Shown: positions 8,136 to 21,915 of the stretch, in pieces | Layout of the letters: each line of letters begins with the position of its first letter | Position numbering within the stretch: position 1 is the stretch's first letter | NCBI RefSeq assembly: GCF_003610805.1 | Contig: NZ_RAPF01000005.1 | Span: forward strand, 1 to 64,000 | Length of the DNA stretch: 64,000 bases | Reading direction: 5' to 3' | From: Altericroceibacterium spongiae | GTDB lineage: Bacteria > Pseudomonadota > Alphaproteobacteria > Sphingomonadales > Sphingomonadaceae | Position numbers and translations under genes: made by a program | Notes under the pieces: model-generated | What the model saw: only the letters and a program-made list of their open reading frames with translations | What the model was told of the DNA's origin: nothing | Database searches by the model: none

Positions 8136-8615
8136 TCAGTTCTCCGCGCAGAGCGGCAAGGCCCGGGCATCCAGTGCAGCCCGGGCCGCTTCGGGTGACA
8201 GCAACAGAATCAACCCCCTTTTGCCGCCATTGATACCGACCTGCGTGAACGCCATGGCTGTGCTTTCGAATATCACCGGTACTTTGCGTTTTTGCCCGAA
8301 GGGGCTGATTCCGCCAGTCCGATAGCCGGTGATGCGCTCTGCCTTGTCACTGGGCATCATCGAAGCCGATTTGCCGCCGAATGCCGCAGCGGCCCGTTTC
8401 ATCGAGACCGTCCGGTCTCCTGGAACCACGACACAGGCCGGATGGCCGTCCACTTCCAGCATCAATGTCTTGAGCAGATGATCGGGGGCAATGCCCACCG
8501 CCTCGGCAGCTTGTAAAGCGACCCGCTCCTGCCCCGGATGATAATCATATTGTACGGGTTCGAAGGCGATGTCGGCCTTGCGCAGAAACTGTGTGGCGGG
8601 GGTTCCAACACTCAT
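8136..8615 (-). CDS. ybaK: YbaK/EbsC-type Cys-tRNA(Pro) deacylase
   Basis: A 159-residue editing protein that hydrolyses mischarged aminoacyl-tRNA, classically Cys-tRNA(Pro). It has the conserved lysine in LLKTLML (Lys49), GDRTVSMK, and the GGISPFG turn (101-107), and matches the usual family length of about 160. The start at 8615 is set by overlap with the upstream gene: its stop TGA and this ATG share ATGA, so the two are probably translationally coupled. The longer in-frame extension upstream belongs to the DUF4186 gene read in another frame and is ignored. Confidence 0.9.
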   Translation of the reverse strand: MSVGTPATQFLRKADIAFEPVQYDYHPGQERVALQAAEAVGIAPDHLLKTLMLEVDGHPACVVVPGDRTVSMKRAAAAFGGKSASMMPSDKAERITGYRTGGISPFGQKRKVPVIFESTAMAFTQVGINGGKRGLILLLSPEAARAALDARALPLCAEN

Positions 8616-9028
8616 AATAGATGTTTTCCTGTTGTCGGGGCGATGGCCGGAACAGAACGATTCATTTCTCCGTCGATCCAGCGCATGACCACTGCAACGA
8701 TATAGTTCTGTTCCGCTGCGCCTAAGGCGCGCCCGGCTGCAATGCCGTGCCATTTCGTCAGGCAGGAGCGGCAGCAACAGGCGGTGGCATGCTGGGCGAT
8801 AAAGACGGGATGGCCGCGCATGGGCGTCTGTTTACCGTCATTCCTGGGAAATGCCGGGGCCAGACGCTGCGCGATGAAGCCTTGGGCGTGGTCGATGATC
8901 GCCATGCGTCCTTTGGCCCGGGCATAGTCATGTTCCCGCTCCCCGAGATGAAACCGGCTGCGAAAACGGGAACGGGCCAGCCTGTCGAAAAGCGTATCGT
9001 GAACCATCATGACTGTCTCGGGAGCCAT
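8612..9028 (-). CDS. DUF4186 family protein
   Basis: About 138 residues of a conserved but uncharacterised family, recognised by RSRFRSRFHL, NDGKQTPMRGHPVFIAQHAT and the Cys-rich segment CCCRSCLTKWHGI. His73, His80, Cys86, Cys89 and His94 form a cluster that could bind a metal; that is inference. The start is uncertain (ATG 9028 chosen; ATGs at 9010 and 9007 are also possible and none has a clear Shine-Dalgarno). The stop overlaps the ybaK start by four bases. It is divergent from the ABC-F gene at 9113. Confidence 0.72.
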   Translation of the reverse strand: MAPETVMMVHDTLFDRLARSRFRSRFHLGEREHDYARAKGRMAIIDHAQGFIAQRLAPAFPRNDGKQTPMRGHPVFIAQHATACCCRSCLTKWHGIAAGRALGAAEQNYIVAVVMRWIDGEMNRSVPAIAPTTGKHLL

Positions 9029-9112
9029 ATAGGGCCTGTCTGTTCTGCGGGAAAGTGTACGATTTCCGGCAAACCCATGGAATGCTCGGAAAGGCGCTGC
9101 TAGACGCACGCC

Positions 9113-10981
<1,869 letters not shown>

Positions 10982-11005
10982 GCTGCGTTTCCGGGCCGAC
11001 AGGAT

Positions 11006-11037
11006 AAAAAAGGAGCCGGCCCTCACGGACCGGCTCC
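11006..11037 (-). terminator. rho-independent terminator for the OmpA-like gene
   Basis: Perfect 8-base stem GGAGCCGG / CCGGCTCC (11012-11019 and 11030-11037) preceded on the plus strand by six A, which read as a U-run on the minus strand. It therefore ends transcription of the minus-strand OmpA gene and may also slow the convergent ABC-F transcript. Confidence 0.85.
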
Positions 11038-11071
11038 CCTCCGCTCGCTGCGCGGATTCCGATAGTTGCGA

Positions 11072-11761
11072 TCAGGAACCGGAACGGGCTGCCTGAACCT
11101 GATCCTGCGTGATCGGGGTAATCTTGATTTCGACGCGGCGGTTGAGCGCGCGGCCGGATTCGGTGGTGTTGTCCGCCACCGGATATTGCTCGCCATAGCC
11201 GACCGTTTCGATTCGGGCGCGCGAAACACCGCGCGAAACCAGATAATTGGCTACCGAATCGGCCCGTCTGCGCGACAGATCGAGATTATACGAATCCGAA
11301 CCGGTCGAATCGGTGTGGCCCATCACGTCGACCAGACTGTCCGGATACTGGCTGAGGCTCGATGCCACATTGTCGAGCGCATCGCGGAAGCTCGGGCTGA
11401 TCGTGGTGCTGTCCACGGCAAAGGTCACGTCGGGCAGATTGACGAGAATGGCGTCCCCGTCGGGCGTTTCGGTCACATCCACACCGGAACCGGCGGTCTG
11501 TTCCTTCAGTTCCTTGATCTGCTGATCCATCTTATAACCGACCGCGCCGCCGGCGACGCCGCCAATACCTGCACCGAGGATGCGGGCCGTGTCGCCACCG
11601 ATCAGGCCGCCGAGAAGATAGCCCAGACCCGCTCCGCCGACGCCGCCGATGGCGGTGCGGGAAACCTTGCGTTCGCCGGTATTCGGGTCGGTCACGCAGC
11701 CCGACACGGTCACCAGAGAGACTGCGGCCAGGCCGGAAAGGAGATAGCGGGAGATATTCAT
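11072..11761 (-). CDS. OmpA-family lipoprotein with glycine-zipper segment
   Basis: A 229-residue protein. The signal ends in the lipobox VSGC (Cys22), so it should be lipidated and outer-membrane bound. Residues 39-76 are a Gly/Ala-rich glycine-zipper stretch (GGVGGAGLGYLLGGLIGG and more). The C-terminal half (110-215) is an OmpA peptidoglycan-binding domain with GHTDSTGSDSYN and NLDLSRRRADSV, close to the YiaD/Pal pattern. Start at 11761 is fixed by a strong AGGAGG. It is divergent from the CNNM gene. Confidence 0.9.
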   Translation of the reverse strand: MNISRYLLSGLAAVSLVTVSGCVTDPNTGERKVSRTAIGGVGGAGLGYLLGGLIGGDTARILGAGIGGVAGGAVGYKMDQQIKELKEQTAGSGVDVTETPDGDAILVNLPDVTFAVDSTTISPSFRDALDNVASSLSQYPDSLVDVMGHTDSTGSDSYNLDLSRRRADSVANYLVSRGVSRARIETVGYGEQYPVADNTTESGRALNRRVEIKITPITQDQVQAARSGS

Positions 11762-11909
11762 TGTGTTTTTCCTCCTGAACGAAATAGCAGGCACTGACCC
11801 GCCATCGGGGCCGGGGCCTGACCTTCCTATACTACGCCCAAGATGAACGGCTGTTCCATTTGCAATTGCCGTCTTCGCGCTTTCGGCCAAATCTGCTAGC
11901 GCTTCGGAT

Positions 11910-13238
11910 GTGACACCTTTTCCCTGGTTCGACCTCTGCATTCTGGCTGCACTCATTCTTCTGAATGGGGTGTTTTCCATGTCCGAGCTGGCCATTGTCT
12001 CGGCCCGTCGGGCGCGGTTGCAAATGGCCGCCGACCGGGGCAGCCGCCCGGCCAGAACCGCCTTGTCGCTGGCCGCCGAACCGGGCAAGTTCCTGTCCAC
12101 CGTGCAGATCGGCATTACGCTGATCGGAATCGTCGCGGGGGCTTATTCAGGCGCCACGCTGGGCGGGCCGGTGGGCGAGCGGCTGGCATGGCTGGGTTTG
12201 CCGTCGGATCTGGCCGGCGAAGCCGGTTTCGTTCTGGTTATCGGGCTGACCACCTATTTCAGCCTCGTTGCCGGGGAGCTCGTGCCCAAGCAACTGGCTT
12301 TGCGCGCCGCCGAGCCGGTGGCAATCGTGGTCGCGCCGCTTATGGCTTTTCTGGCCATGGTGGCGGCTCCCTTTGTCTGGGTGTTGGACAAATCTTCCAG
12401 CCTCGCCCTGCGCCTGCTCGGTATCCGGCATAGCGGCGAAGAGTCGCTGACCGCCGAGGAATTGCAGATGCTCTTCAACGAAGCGACCCGTTCGGGCGCG
12501 ATCGAGAAAGAGGAAGGGGCGATGCTGTCGGGCATTATGCGCCTGGCCGATCGCAAGGTACGTGATTTGATGACCCCTCGGATCGAGCTCGACTGGATCG
12601 ATCATGAGGCCGACGAAGAAGAGATTCGCGCCACAATCGCAGAGTCGCCGCACTCGCTGCTGCCCGTTGCTGACGGCTCGGCGGATAAATTGCTCGGTGT
12701 AGTGAAAGTGCGCGAGATTCTCGCTTTGCTGCTCGCGGGAAAACCGGTTCGGCTCGCTTCGCTTACCCGCAAGACCGAAGTGGTGCCCGATCAGCTCGAT
12801 GCGCTGGATGCGCTACGTATTCTTCAGCAATCTGGCACCGGCATGGCTATGGTGCATGACGAATATGGCCATCTCGAAGGGATCGTGACCCCGGCGGATT
12901 TGCTGAGCGCCATTGCCGGCAGCTTTGCCAGCCATCAGGATGAAGGTGACGATCCCGAAATCACCGAAAGAGCCGATGGGTCGCTGCTGATTTCCGGCGC
13001 TATGCCTGCTGATATGCTGACCGAATATCTCGGTGTGGAACTGCCCGAGGGGCGCGATTTCGCCACGGCAGCGGGCTTCGTTCTGTCGGTCCTGAAAAAG
13101 CTGCCGCAGGAAGGCGAACTGTTCGATGAGCAGGGCTGGCGCTTCGAAGTGGTCGATATGGATGGCCGCAAGATCGACAAGATTCTCGCTCAGCGTATCG
13201 TGCATGAGGAAGAGGGCGATGAGGTGGCGGGCGACTGA
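11910..13238 (+). CDS. CNNM/CorC (HlyC-like) transporter-domain protein
   Basis: A 442-residue membrane protein: an N-terminal DUF21 region with about four hydrophobic segments (PWFDLCILAALILLNGVFSMSELA at the start, written here as its first helix), then a pair of CBS domains (roughly 200-330) and a C-terminal CorC/HlyC domain (350-435). This layout is that of MgtE-independent Mg2+ / divalent-cation efflux proteins and the family once called hemolysins. The start is GTG 11910; no strong Shine-Dalgarno is visible. It ends at a bidirectional terminator facing the lspA operon. Confidence 0.88.
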   Translation: MTPFPWFDLCILAALILLNGVFSMSELAIVSARRARLQMAADRGSRPARTALSLAAEPGKFLSTVQIGITLIGIVAGAYSGATLGGPVGERLAWLGLPSDLAGEAGFVLVIGLTTYFSLVAGELVPKQLALRAAEPVAIVVAPLMAFLAMVAAPFVWVLDKSSSLALRLLGIRHSGEESLTAEELQMLFNEATRSGAIEKEEGAMLSGIMRLADRKVRDLMTPRIELDWIDHEADEEEIRATIAESPHSLLPVADGSADKLLGVVKVREILALLLAGKPVRLASLTRKTEVVPDQLDALDALRILQQSGTGMAMVHDEYGHLEGIVTPADLLSAIAGSFASHQDEGDDPEITERADGSLLISGAMPADMLTEYLGVELPEGRDFATAAGFVLSVLKKLPQEGELFDEQGWRFEVVDMDGRKIDKILAQRIVHEEEGDEVAGD

Positions 13239-13275
13239 TCGGTCCTGCCTGTATTCGGTTCTGGCAGGGGCCCGC

Positions 13276-13303
13276 AAAAAAGCCGGAACGAGCCCGGCTT
13301 TTT
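13276..13303. terminator. bidirectional rho-independent terminator
   Basis: AAAAAGCCGG (13276-13285) and CCGGCTTTTT (13294-13303) are perfect inverted copies around an eight-base loop. The A and T runs let it serve both the CNNM gene on the plus strand and the DUF3035 gene on the minus strand. Confidence 0.85.
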
Positions 13304-13338
13304 CGAAATAATTGTTCTGGAAGAGGGCGGGGCCCTTA

Positions 13339-13749
13339 TCAGCTCGGTGTGACAGCGCGGGCGGCCTGTCCATCGCCTTGCGGAGCGGACAGGATAGCGC
13401 GCGTATCGGTGCCTTTATCCACCGTATAGGTCTTTTCTGAACCCACTTCCGAACGGATGCCGGGATCGGCATCGCCCGCGCGGCTGAGCGTGTCATTTTC
13501 CACGTCGCTGCGCTCGGCTTTGCCACCGAACAGGGCGTCGAGCGCCTGCTGGCTGGCCGAGCCTTCCGCCGGGCGCGGTGCACCCGATGCCGGGGGCACG
13601 AGCTGGAAATCTGGCGGCACCACCAGCGGTGCCTGCCGCTGGACGGCAAATTCGTCCGGGCGCTCGCGATTGAAAATGCCGTTGCCGCCACAGGCGGCCA
13701 GCAGCGAGCAGCTCGCGGCGATAAGGGTGAAACGGGTGGTGTTGCGCAT
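13339..13749 (-). CDS. DUF3035 lipoprotein
   Basis: A 136-residue protein with a signal ending in LAAC (Cys20), then a Pro-rich stretch FAVQRQAPLVVPPDFQLVPP typical of DUF3035 proteins of alphaproteobacteria, an Ala/Ser/Gln segment and an acidic tail. Function is unknown. ATG 13749 overlaps the lspA stop (TGATG), which suggests coupling to signal peptidase II, the enzyme that would process it. It is the last gene of the minus-strand operon. Confidence 0.8.
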   Translation of the reverse strand: MRNTTRFTLIAASCSLLAACGGNGIFNRERPDEFAVQRQAPLVVPPDFQLVPPASGAPRPAEGSASQQALDALFGGKAERSDVENDTLSRAGDADPGIRSEVGSEKTYTVDKGTDTRAILSAPQGDGQAARAVTPS

Positions 13750-14281
13750 CAATTCGTCTCCGCGGGTTTGTCCGCTTTGCCCTCGCTTTGGGGTCTGGAG
13801 GGTTTCTCGCCCATGAACAATGAGCGAGCAAGGATAATCAGGACACCGATCGTAATAGCGGCATCGGCGAGATTGAAGATCAGAAATGGCCGCCAGGTGC
13901 CGATATGGAAATCGGCATAATCGATAACATAACCATATTCGATCCGGTCACGAATATTTCCGGCCGCTCCGCCCAGAATCAGGGCAAGGCCGAAAATATC
14001 CCACAAACGTTTTTCACGCAAAATCCAGATGAACACGACCAGCGCGATCAGCGCGGTCACGCCCACCAATATCCAGCGTGTTTCCATCGAATTGGCAGTA
14101 AACATGCCCAGCGACACACCGAAATTCTGCGTCCAGGTCAGATCGAAAAAAGGCAGCAGATCGATATGGCCTACCCGATGGAGGCGCAGCGGCCCGACCA
14201 TCAGCCATTTGACGAACTGATCCACCGCGAAAATCGCGATGGCCAGCACGAAGCCGATTAGCCTGTTACGCAAAACAGAGT

Positions 14282-14285
<4 letters not shown>
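13749..14285 (-). CDS. lspA: lipoprotein signal peptidase (SPase II)
   Basis: A 178-residue inner-membrane aspartyl protease that cleaves prolipoproteins ahead of the lipid-modified Cys. Four hydrophobic segments are visible. The catalytic pair is Asp122 (VIDYADF) and Asp141 (FNLADAAI), with the conserved GGAAGNIRDR before them. ATG overlaps the ileS stop as ATGA, the classic ileS-lspA pairing. Confidence 0.96.
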
Positions 14286-17185
<2,900 letters not shown>

Positions 17186-17197
17186 AGAGCGCGCCGC

Positions 17198-17773
17198 TTA
17201 CGCGCTATCGCGCTTCGCGGCAATATGGCGTTGATAGGGTTGGCTCACGATAAACCGTTCCCACCGGGTTTCGAACACACTGACATCGCCGCCCCATGGG
17301 GGTTGCCAGTCCCTTATATGCCTGGCGCCGAGCGATAGAGCGAGCCTTTCGCTGGCGGTATTTCCTTTTAAAACGCAGTGAATCACGCGGTCCCGGTGAA
17401 GTGCTTCCTTGCACCAGATCAGGGCAGCAGCGGCCCCTTCGGCAGCATAGCCGCGGCGGTGATATTCGGGGAAAATGGCCCAGCCCACTTCGAATCCCGG
17501 CCAGCCGGGCGGCGAAAACGGCCCGAGTCGCCCAATCGGGGCACCGGTTTCTTTCAGTTCGACCACGAAATTGCCGAATCCTTCGAGCGACCAGCTACCA
17601 TTGACCAGTGCCAGATTGCGCCAGGCTTCTTCTTGCGACAAAGCGCGTCCTTCGCGGGTGATGGTGCTGGCGAATTTCTCTTTCGCAAAGGCCGCGATGA
17701 AGGCGTCCTTGTCCGAGGGGCGAAATTCGCGCAGGCGCAAACGCTCGGTTTCCAGAACCGGAATGGCGGACAT
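17198..17773 (-). CDS. GNAT-family N-acetyltransferase (RimJ/RimL type)
   Basis: A 191-residue protein starting LETERLRLREFRPSDKDAFI, the usual opening of the RimJ/RimL branch, with the acetyl-CoA loop EYHRRGYAAEGA and the late NTASERLALSLG motif. The start at 17773 has GGGAGAG upstream. It lies between ribF and ileS, 12 bases before ileS, and is likely cotranscribed. The acceptor is unknown; relatives modify ribosomal protein N termini or small molecules. Confidence 0.85.
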   Translation of the reverse strand: MSAIPVLETERLRLREFRPSDKDAFIAAFAKEKFASTITREGRALSQEEAWRNLALVNGSWSLEGFGNFVVELKETGAPIGRLGPFSPPGWPGFEVGWAIFPEYHRRGYAAEGAAAALIWCKEALHRDRVIHCVLKGNTASERLALSLGARHIRDWQPPWGGDVSVFETRWERFIVSQPYQRHIAAKRDSA

Positions 17774-17851
17774 ATTCTCTCTCCCGTATTTTTTCGGGCA
17801 GAGCCTAGCGGGGCTGGCGCAGGAGCGCCAGCAGCCCGAATCGCACAAGAT

Positions 17852-18778
17852 TCAGGCGAGCAGCCGGCGGGCCTGTGCGCAATCCATCGCCATTTGCGCG
17901 ACCAGTTCGTCGAGCGAATCGAATTTGATTTCGGGGCGCAGGAAATGGTGCAGCCGCACTTCGATTTCGCGGCCGTACAGATCGCCCTTGAAACCGAAAT
18001 AATGCGGTTCGAGCAATTCCTTGGGCGGCTGGAATGTCGGACGCACGCCCATATTGGCGGCCCCTTTCAGCTCCTCGCCCGTATCGATGATCCGCGCTGT
18101 GACGGCATAGATGCCATAGCGCGGGCGCAGATAATGGCCGATATCCATATTGGCGGTGGGAAAGCCGATTTCCCGTCCGCGCTTATCGCCATGCTGCACC
18201 GGTGCGCGCAGGGCGAAAGGGCGGGTCAGCAGCCGGGCGGCATTTTCCACCTCGCCCGCTTTCAGCAGATCGCGAATCCGGCTGGACGAAATCACCGCGC
18301 CGCCATCGCGCACCGGAGCGACCGTGCGCGTGCCGATTCCCATGCCTGCCGCCCATTCGGCGAGCAGTGCGCAATTGCCGCCGCGATCCTTGCCGAAAGT
18401 GAAATCATCGCCCGTCACCACACCGGCCGCACCGATATGCTCGCCCAGCAGGCGGATCACGAAATCCTGCGCGGTGGTATTGGCGAGAGCCTTGTCGAAA
18501 TGGAACACCAGCATCGCATCGGCCCCGGCGGCGGTGAACAATTCGTGCCGTTGCGGCAGGGTGGTAAGCCGGAAAGGCGGGATATGCGGAGCGAAATGGC
18601 GTACCGGATGCGGATCGAAAGTCGCGACGATCACCGGGCGCCCTTCGCTGCGCGCCCATTCCACCGCTTCGGCGACCACTTTCTGATGGCCGAGATGGAA
18701 ACCGTCGAAATTGCCCAGCGCAATGATCGCGCCGCGCAGATTATCCGGCACGGGCTGGCGGTGATCGAGCCAGGTCAT
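17852..18778 (-). CDS. ribF: bifunctional riboflavin kinase / FAD synthetase
   Basis: A 308-residue enzyme making FMN and FAD from riboflavin. The N-terminal adenylyltransferase has GNFDGFHLGH (22-31); the C-terminal flavokinase half has RARGYPTAN-like GREIGFPTANM and the GVRPTF motif. The start ATG overlaps the folA stop (ATGA). In alphaproteobacteria ribF commonly precedes ileS and lspA, as here. Confidence 0.96.
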   Translation of the reverse strand: MTWLDHRQPVPDNLRGAIIALGNFDGFHLGHQKVVAEAVEWARSEGRPVIVATFDPHPVRHFAPHIPPFRLTTLPQRHELFTAAGADAMLVFHFDKALANTTAQDFVIRLLGEHIGAAGVVTGDDFTFGKDRGGNCALLAEWAAGMGIGTRTVAPVRDGGAVISSSRIRDLLKAGEVENAARLLTRPFALRAPVQHGDKRGREIGFPTANMDIGHYLRPRYGIYAVTARIIDTGEELKGAANMGVRPTFQPPKELLEPHYFGFKGDLYGREIEVRLHHFLRPEIKFDSLDELVAQMAMDCAQARRLLA

Positions 18779-19290
18779 GAGGGCTGCTCTCCGGGATTGC
18801 GGACAGAATCGCGAATCAGGGTGACGAAGGAAAAGGCCGGATCGTCGCCGCTGGCCGGATGATCCTCGCGCGCCACTTCCTCCCAGTCGGGCCCGGGCGG
18901 GGCCATCACCGTATCGCCTTGTGTCCTGTCATGAATTTCGGTCAGTTCGATATGCGTCGCATAGGGCATGAAAGCGGCATAGATTTCCGCTCCGCCGATA
19001 ATCGAGATCCGGTCGGCCGCCGCCATCTCCAGCGCTTGTTCGACATTATGTGCCACTTCCGCCCCATCGGCCTGCCATCCGGCATCGCGCGTCAGCACGA
19101 TATGGCGGCGGCCCGGCAGCAGGCCGGGCAGGCTTTCGAAAGTCTTGCGGCCCATAATCATGGGCGTGCCGTCGGTAAGGCGTTTGAATCGCCGGAGATC
19201 GGCGCGGATCTTCCAGGGAACGGCACCGTCCCGGCCGATCACCCCATTGGTCGCGCGGGCGACCACGAAGACGATGTCCGGCGCGCTCAC
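18775..19290 (-). CDS. folA: dihydrofolate reductase
   Basis: A 171-residue enzyme reducing dihydrofolate to tetrahydrofolate. VVARATNGVIGRDGAVPWKI carries the Met20-loop region, Asp31 in RADLRRFK is the catalytic acid, MIMGRKTFESL binds NADPH, and SIIGGAEIY is the conserved Gly-Gly strand. GTG 19290 is taken as start because it overlaps the purK stop (GTGA) and gives the usual N terminus; the longer open frame upstream is only purK read in another frame. Confidence 0.95.
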   Translation of the reverse strand: MSAPDIVFVVARATNGVIGRDGAVPWKIRADLRRFKRLTDGTPMIMGRKTFESLPGLLPGRRHIVLTRDAGWQADGAEVAHNVEQALEMAAADRISIIGGAEIYAAFMPYATHIELTEIHDRTQGDTVMAPPGPDWEEVAREDHPASGDDPAFSFVTLIRDSVRNPGEQPS

Positions 19291-20351
19291 CGGGCCGGCT
19301 CGCGGTAAATATAGGTGACATGGCCCATTTTGCGCCCCGACCGCGCCTCGCCCTTGCCGTAGAAATGGAGGTGCGCCTGCGGGTCGGAGAGACAGTGCGC
19401 GGCTTCGCCTCCATCTGTGCCGATCAGATTGCGCATTTCGACCCGGTCCCCGGCCAGTGCGGTATCGCCGAGCGGCAATCCGCAAATCGCGCGTATATGG
19501 TTTTCGAACTGGCTGGTGACTGCGCCTTCGATGCTCCAATGGCCCGAATTATGTACGCGCGGGGCCATTTCGTTGAAAACCGGCCCGTCCCCGGTGGCGA
19601 AAAATTCCAGCGTCAGCACCCCGACATAGCCGAGCTTTTCGGCCACAGCCGCAGCCAGCCCGCGCGCTTCGTCCACCTGACGGATCACGGCATCGGGGGC
19701 TGGCAGGGTGGAGCGGGCGAGAATGCCACTCTCATGTTCGTTATGCGCACTGTCCCAGAAACGGATTTCACCATCCCGGCCGCGCACCAGAATGACCGAG
19801 AATTCCGCTTCGAAGCGAACCAGCGCCTCATAGATCAGTCCGCCGCGCGACATGTCCAGTGTCTCGGCGTCTTCCCGTGCCGCCAGGCGCCACTGGCCCT
19901 TGCCGTCATAGCCTTCCCGGCGGGTTTTGAGGATACCGGGGCCGAGACGATCGAAAGCGGCGAGCAGTTCTTCGCGCGTATCGACCGGGGCATAGGGGGC
20001 GGGCCGCCCGCCGACATCCTCAGCAAAACGTTTTTCGGCGAGGCGGTCCTGCGCCACTTCCAGCGCCTGCGGGCCGGGGGCCAGCTTGTCCGCTTCGATT
20101 GCGGCGAGCGGCTCGACCGGCACATTCTCGAATTCATAGGTGATGACATCGCATTGCCGGGCGAAGGCGGCGAGGGCGCCTTGTGTGTGCCATGGCGCGC
20201 TGGTGAAGCGCGCGCTGACATCGCCGGCAACGCTCTGGCTTTCCGGCGCATAGATATGGCAGCGATAGCCCAGTTGCGCCGCCGCCATGGACAGCATCCG
20301 GCCAAGCTGGCCGCCGCCGAGAATTCCGATAGTCGCGCCCGGTTCAATCAT
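19287..20351 (-). CDS. purK: N5-carboxyaminoimidazole ribonucleotide synthase
   Basis: A 354-residue ATP-grasp enzyme of purine synthesis, converting AIR to N5-CAIR. It begins MIEPGATIGILGGGQLGRML, has KTRREGYDGKGQW (ATP-grasp loop) and EMAPRVHNSGHWSIEG near the C terminus. One base after the purE stop, so the pair acts as a unit. Confidence 0.97.
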   Translation of the reverse strand: MIEPGATIGILGGGQLGRMLSMAAAQLGYRCHIYAPESQSVAGDVSARFTSAPWHTQGALAAFARQCDVITYEFENVPVEPLAAIEADKLAPGPQALEVAQDRLAEKRFAEDVGGRPAPYAPVDTREELLAAFDRLGPGILKTRREGYDGKGQWRLAAREDAETLDMSRGGLIYEALVRFEAEFSVILVRGRDGEIRFWDSAHNEHESGILARSTLPAPDAVIRQVDEARGLAAAVAEKLGYVGVLTLEFFATGDGPVFNEMAPRVHNSGHWSIEGAVTSQFENHIRAICGLPLGDTALAGDRVEMRNLIGTDGGEAAHCLSDPQAHLHFYGKGEARSGRKMGHVTYIYREPAR

Positions 20352-20352
20352 G

Positions 20353-20856
20353 TCAGTCGTCTGAAGGCCTTTCCGCCACGGCGGCGCTGCGGGCTGCGCG
20401 CCAGTCCTGCAGGCGTTGAGAAATGCCTGCATCCTGCAGGCCGAGAATCGATGCCGCCATCAATCCGGCATTGGTGGCCCCCGCTTCGCCGATGGCGAGT
20501 GTGCCGGTGGGCACTCCGGCGGGCATCTGGACGATGGAAAGCAGACTGTCCTGCCCGCTCAGCGCACGGCTTTTCACCGGAACGCCCAGAACGGGAAGAT
20601 GGGTAAGCGCGGCAACCATGCCGGGAAGATGGGCAGCGCCGCCCGCCCCTGCAATGATGACCTGAAAACCTTCTGCCGCGGCATTGCGCGCAAAATCGTA
20701 CATCCGGTCGGGCGTGCGATGCGCGGATACGATTCGCGCATCATAGGCCACACCCAGTTCGTCCAGCACGGTGGCGGCGCATTTCATGGTCGGCCAGTCG
20801 GACTGGCTGCCCATGATGATGGCGATTTTGGGGGCGGTGTCGGAAACGGGAGCCAT
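20353..20856 (-). CDS. purE: N5-CAIR mutase
   Basis: A 167-residue class I PurE, which moves the carboxylate of N5-CAIR to give [13 protein letters not shown] (16-24), [13 protein letters not shown] and [13 protein letters not shown] are the substrate-binding loops. Three bases separate it from gpmA upstream. Confidence 0.97.
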   Translation of the reverse strand: MAPVSDTAPKIAIIMGSQSDWPTMKCAATVLDELGVAYDARIVSAHRTPDRMYDFARNAAAEGFQVIIAGAGGAAHLPGMVAALTHLPVLGVPVKSRALSGQDSLLSIVQMPAGVPTGTLAIGEAGATNAGLMAASILGLQDAGISQRLQDWRAARSAAVAERPSDD

Positions 20857-20859
20857 GGC

Positions 20860-21546
20860 TCAGCGATCCTTCAGATAATGGCGTTCGCCGGGCTGCATAG
20901 CATCGTCGAAATCATAAACGATCGGCTGACCGGTCGGGATTTCGAGGCCGGTAATATCGTCATCCGAAATATCGGAGAGATGCTTCACCAGCGCACGCAG
21001 CGAATTGCCGTGGGCGGAAATGATAACCGTTTCCCCGCTGGCGAGAACCGGTTTGATGTCGCTTTCCCAATAAGGCAGCACGCGCTCAATCGTGAGTTTC
21101 AGGCTTTCGGTCTGCGGTACGTCGATCCCGGCATAGCGAGGATCGGCGGACAGATCGAACGTGCTGCCCTGTTCCATTTCGGGCGGCGGCACATCGAAGC
21201 TGCGGCGCCAGATATGGACCTGCTCCTCCCCGTGCTTTTCCGCTGTTTCGGCTTTGTTGAGGCCGGTCAGTCCGCCATAATGGCGTTCATTGAGGCGCCA
21301 GTCCTTCACTTCCGGAATCCACAGGCGGTTGCTCGCTTCGAGGGCGAGATGCAGCGTCTTGATGGCGCGGGTCTGGAGCGAGGTGAAAGCGCGGGTCGGC
21401 AGAAGATTCTTCACGCCGAGCAGTTCACCGGCAGCACGCGCTTCGGCAATGCCCTTTTCGGTCAGGTCGACATCCCACCAGCCGGTGAAACGGTTTTCGA
21501 GATTCCACTGGCTCTGGCCATGACGAACGAGAATAAGCGTAGGCAT
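20860..21546 (-). CDS. gpmA: 2,3-bisphosphoglycerate-dependent phosphoglycerate mutase
   Basis: A 228-residue glycolytic enzyme interconverting 3- and 2-phosphoglycerate. The phosphohistidine is in LVRHGQSQWN, followed by RFTGWWDVDLTEKG; the second histidine is in ISAHGNSLRALVKHL. It appears to be the first gene of the minus-strand run down to DUF3035. Purine genes follow within four bases. Confidence 0.96.
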   Translation of the reverse strand: MPTLILVRHGQSQWNLENRFTGWWDVDLTEKGIAEARAAGELLGVKNLLPTRAFTSLQTRAIKTLHLALEASNRLWIPEVKDWRLNERHYGGLTGLNKAETAEKHGEEQVHIWRRSFDVPPPEMEQGSTFDLSADPRYAGIDVPQTESLKLTIERVLPYWESDIKPVLASGETVIISAHGNSLRALVKHLSDISDDDITGLEIPTGQPIVYDFDDAMQPGERHYLKDR

Positions 21547-21614
21547 GGTAATGTCGCTCCTGGAGGCTATCAGGCTGAAAATGAACGGCCCGGGGACGGT
21601 CGGAAATGAGGCGG

Positions 21615-21806
21615 TTAGCTTTTCGCTTCGTCTTTGGGAAGGGGCGCTTTCCCGTCATTGCCCTGTGATGCGGTATTTTTGTTCTTTTCGGAAATATGGG
21701 GGCTGGCCATCTGGCGCGACTGGGCTTTGCGCCGACGGAGATTCTCCCGCAATTTGGCTGCCAGTCTTTCTTCCTTGCTCATGGATGTATCGGTTCCGCG
21801 TGTCAT
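21615..21806 (-). CDS. small conserved hypothetical protein
   Basis: About 63 residues, MTRGTDTSMSKEERLAAKLR onwards, strongly basic then polar, with no membrane segment. An internal ATG at 21782 would give MSKEERLAAKLRENLRRRKAQ, the part that looks conserved in sphingomonads. Its N terminus has the composition of a nucleic-acid-binding helix. Function unknown; it lies 68 bases ahead of gpmA. Confidence 0.55.
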   Translation of the reverse strand: MTRGTDTSMSKEERLAAKLRENLRRRKAQSRQMASPHISEKNKNTASQGNDGKAPLPKDEAKS

Positions 21807-21915
21807 GGAAATTGCACTGCCCTCGACAGCAGCGCTTGACAAGAGGGCGCGCTATCGCCAAGAGCGCGCCCCTGCCGAGGCGAGAACTTTCAGCCCGGCA
21901 TTTCGCGATGGTTAT

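Noticed and set aside
17378-20606. Long plus-strand frames opposite ribF, folA, purK
   Set aside because: Shadows of well-identified minus-strand genes.
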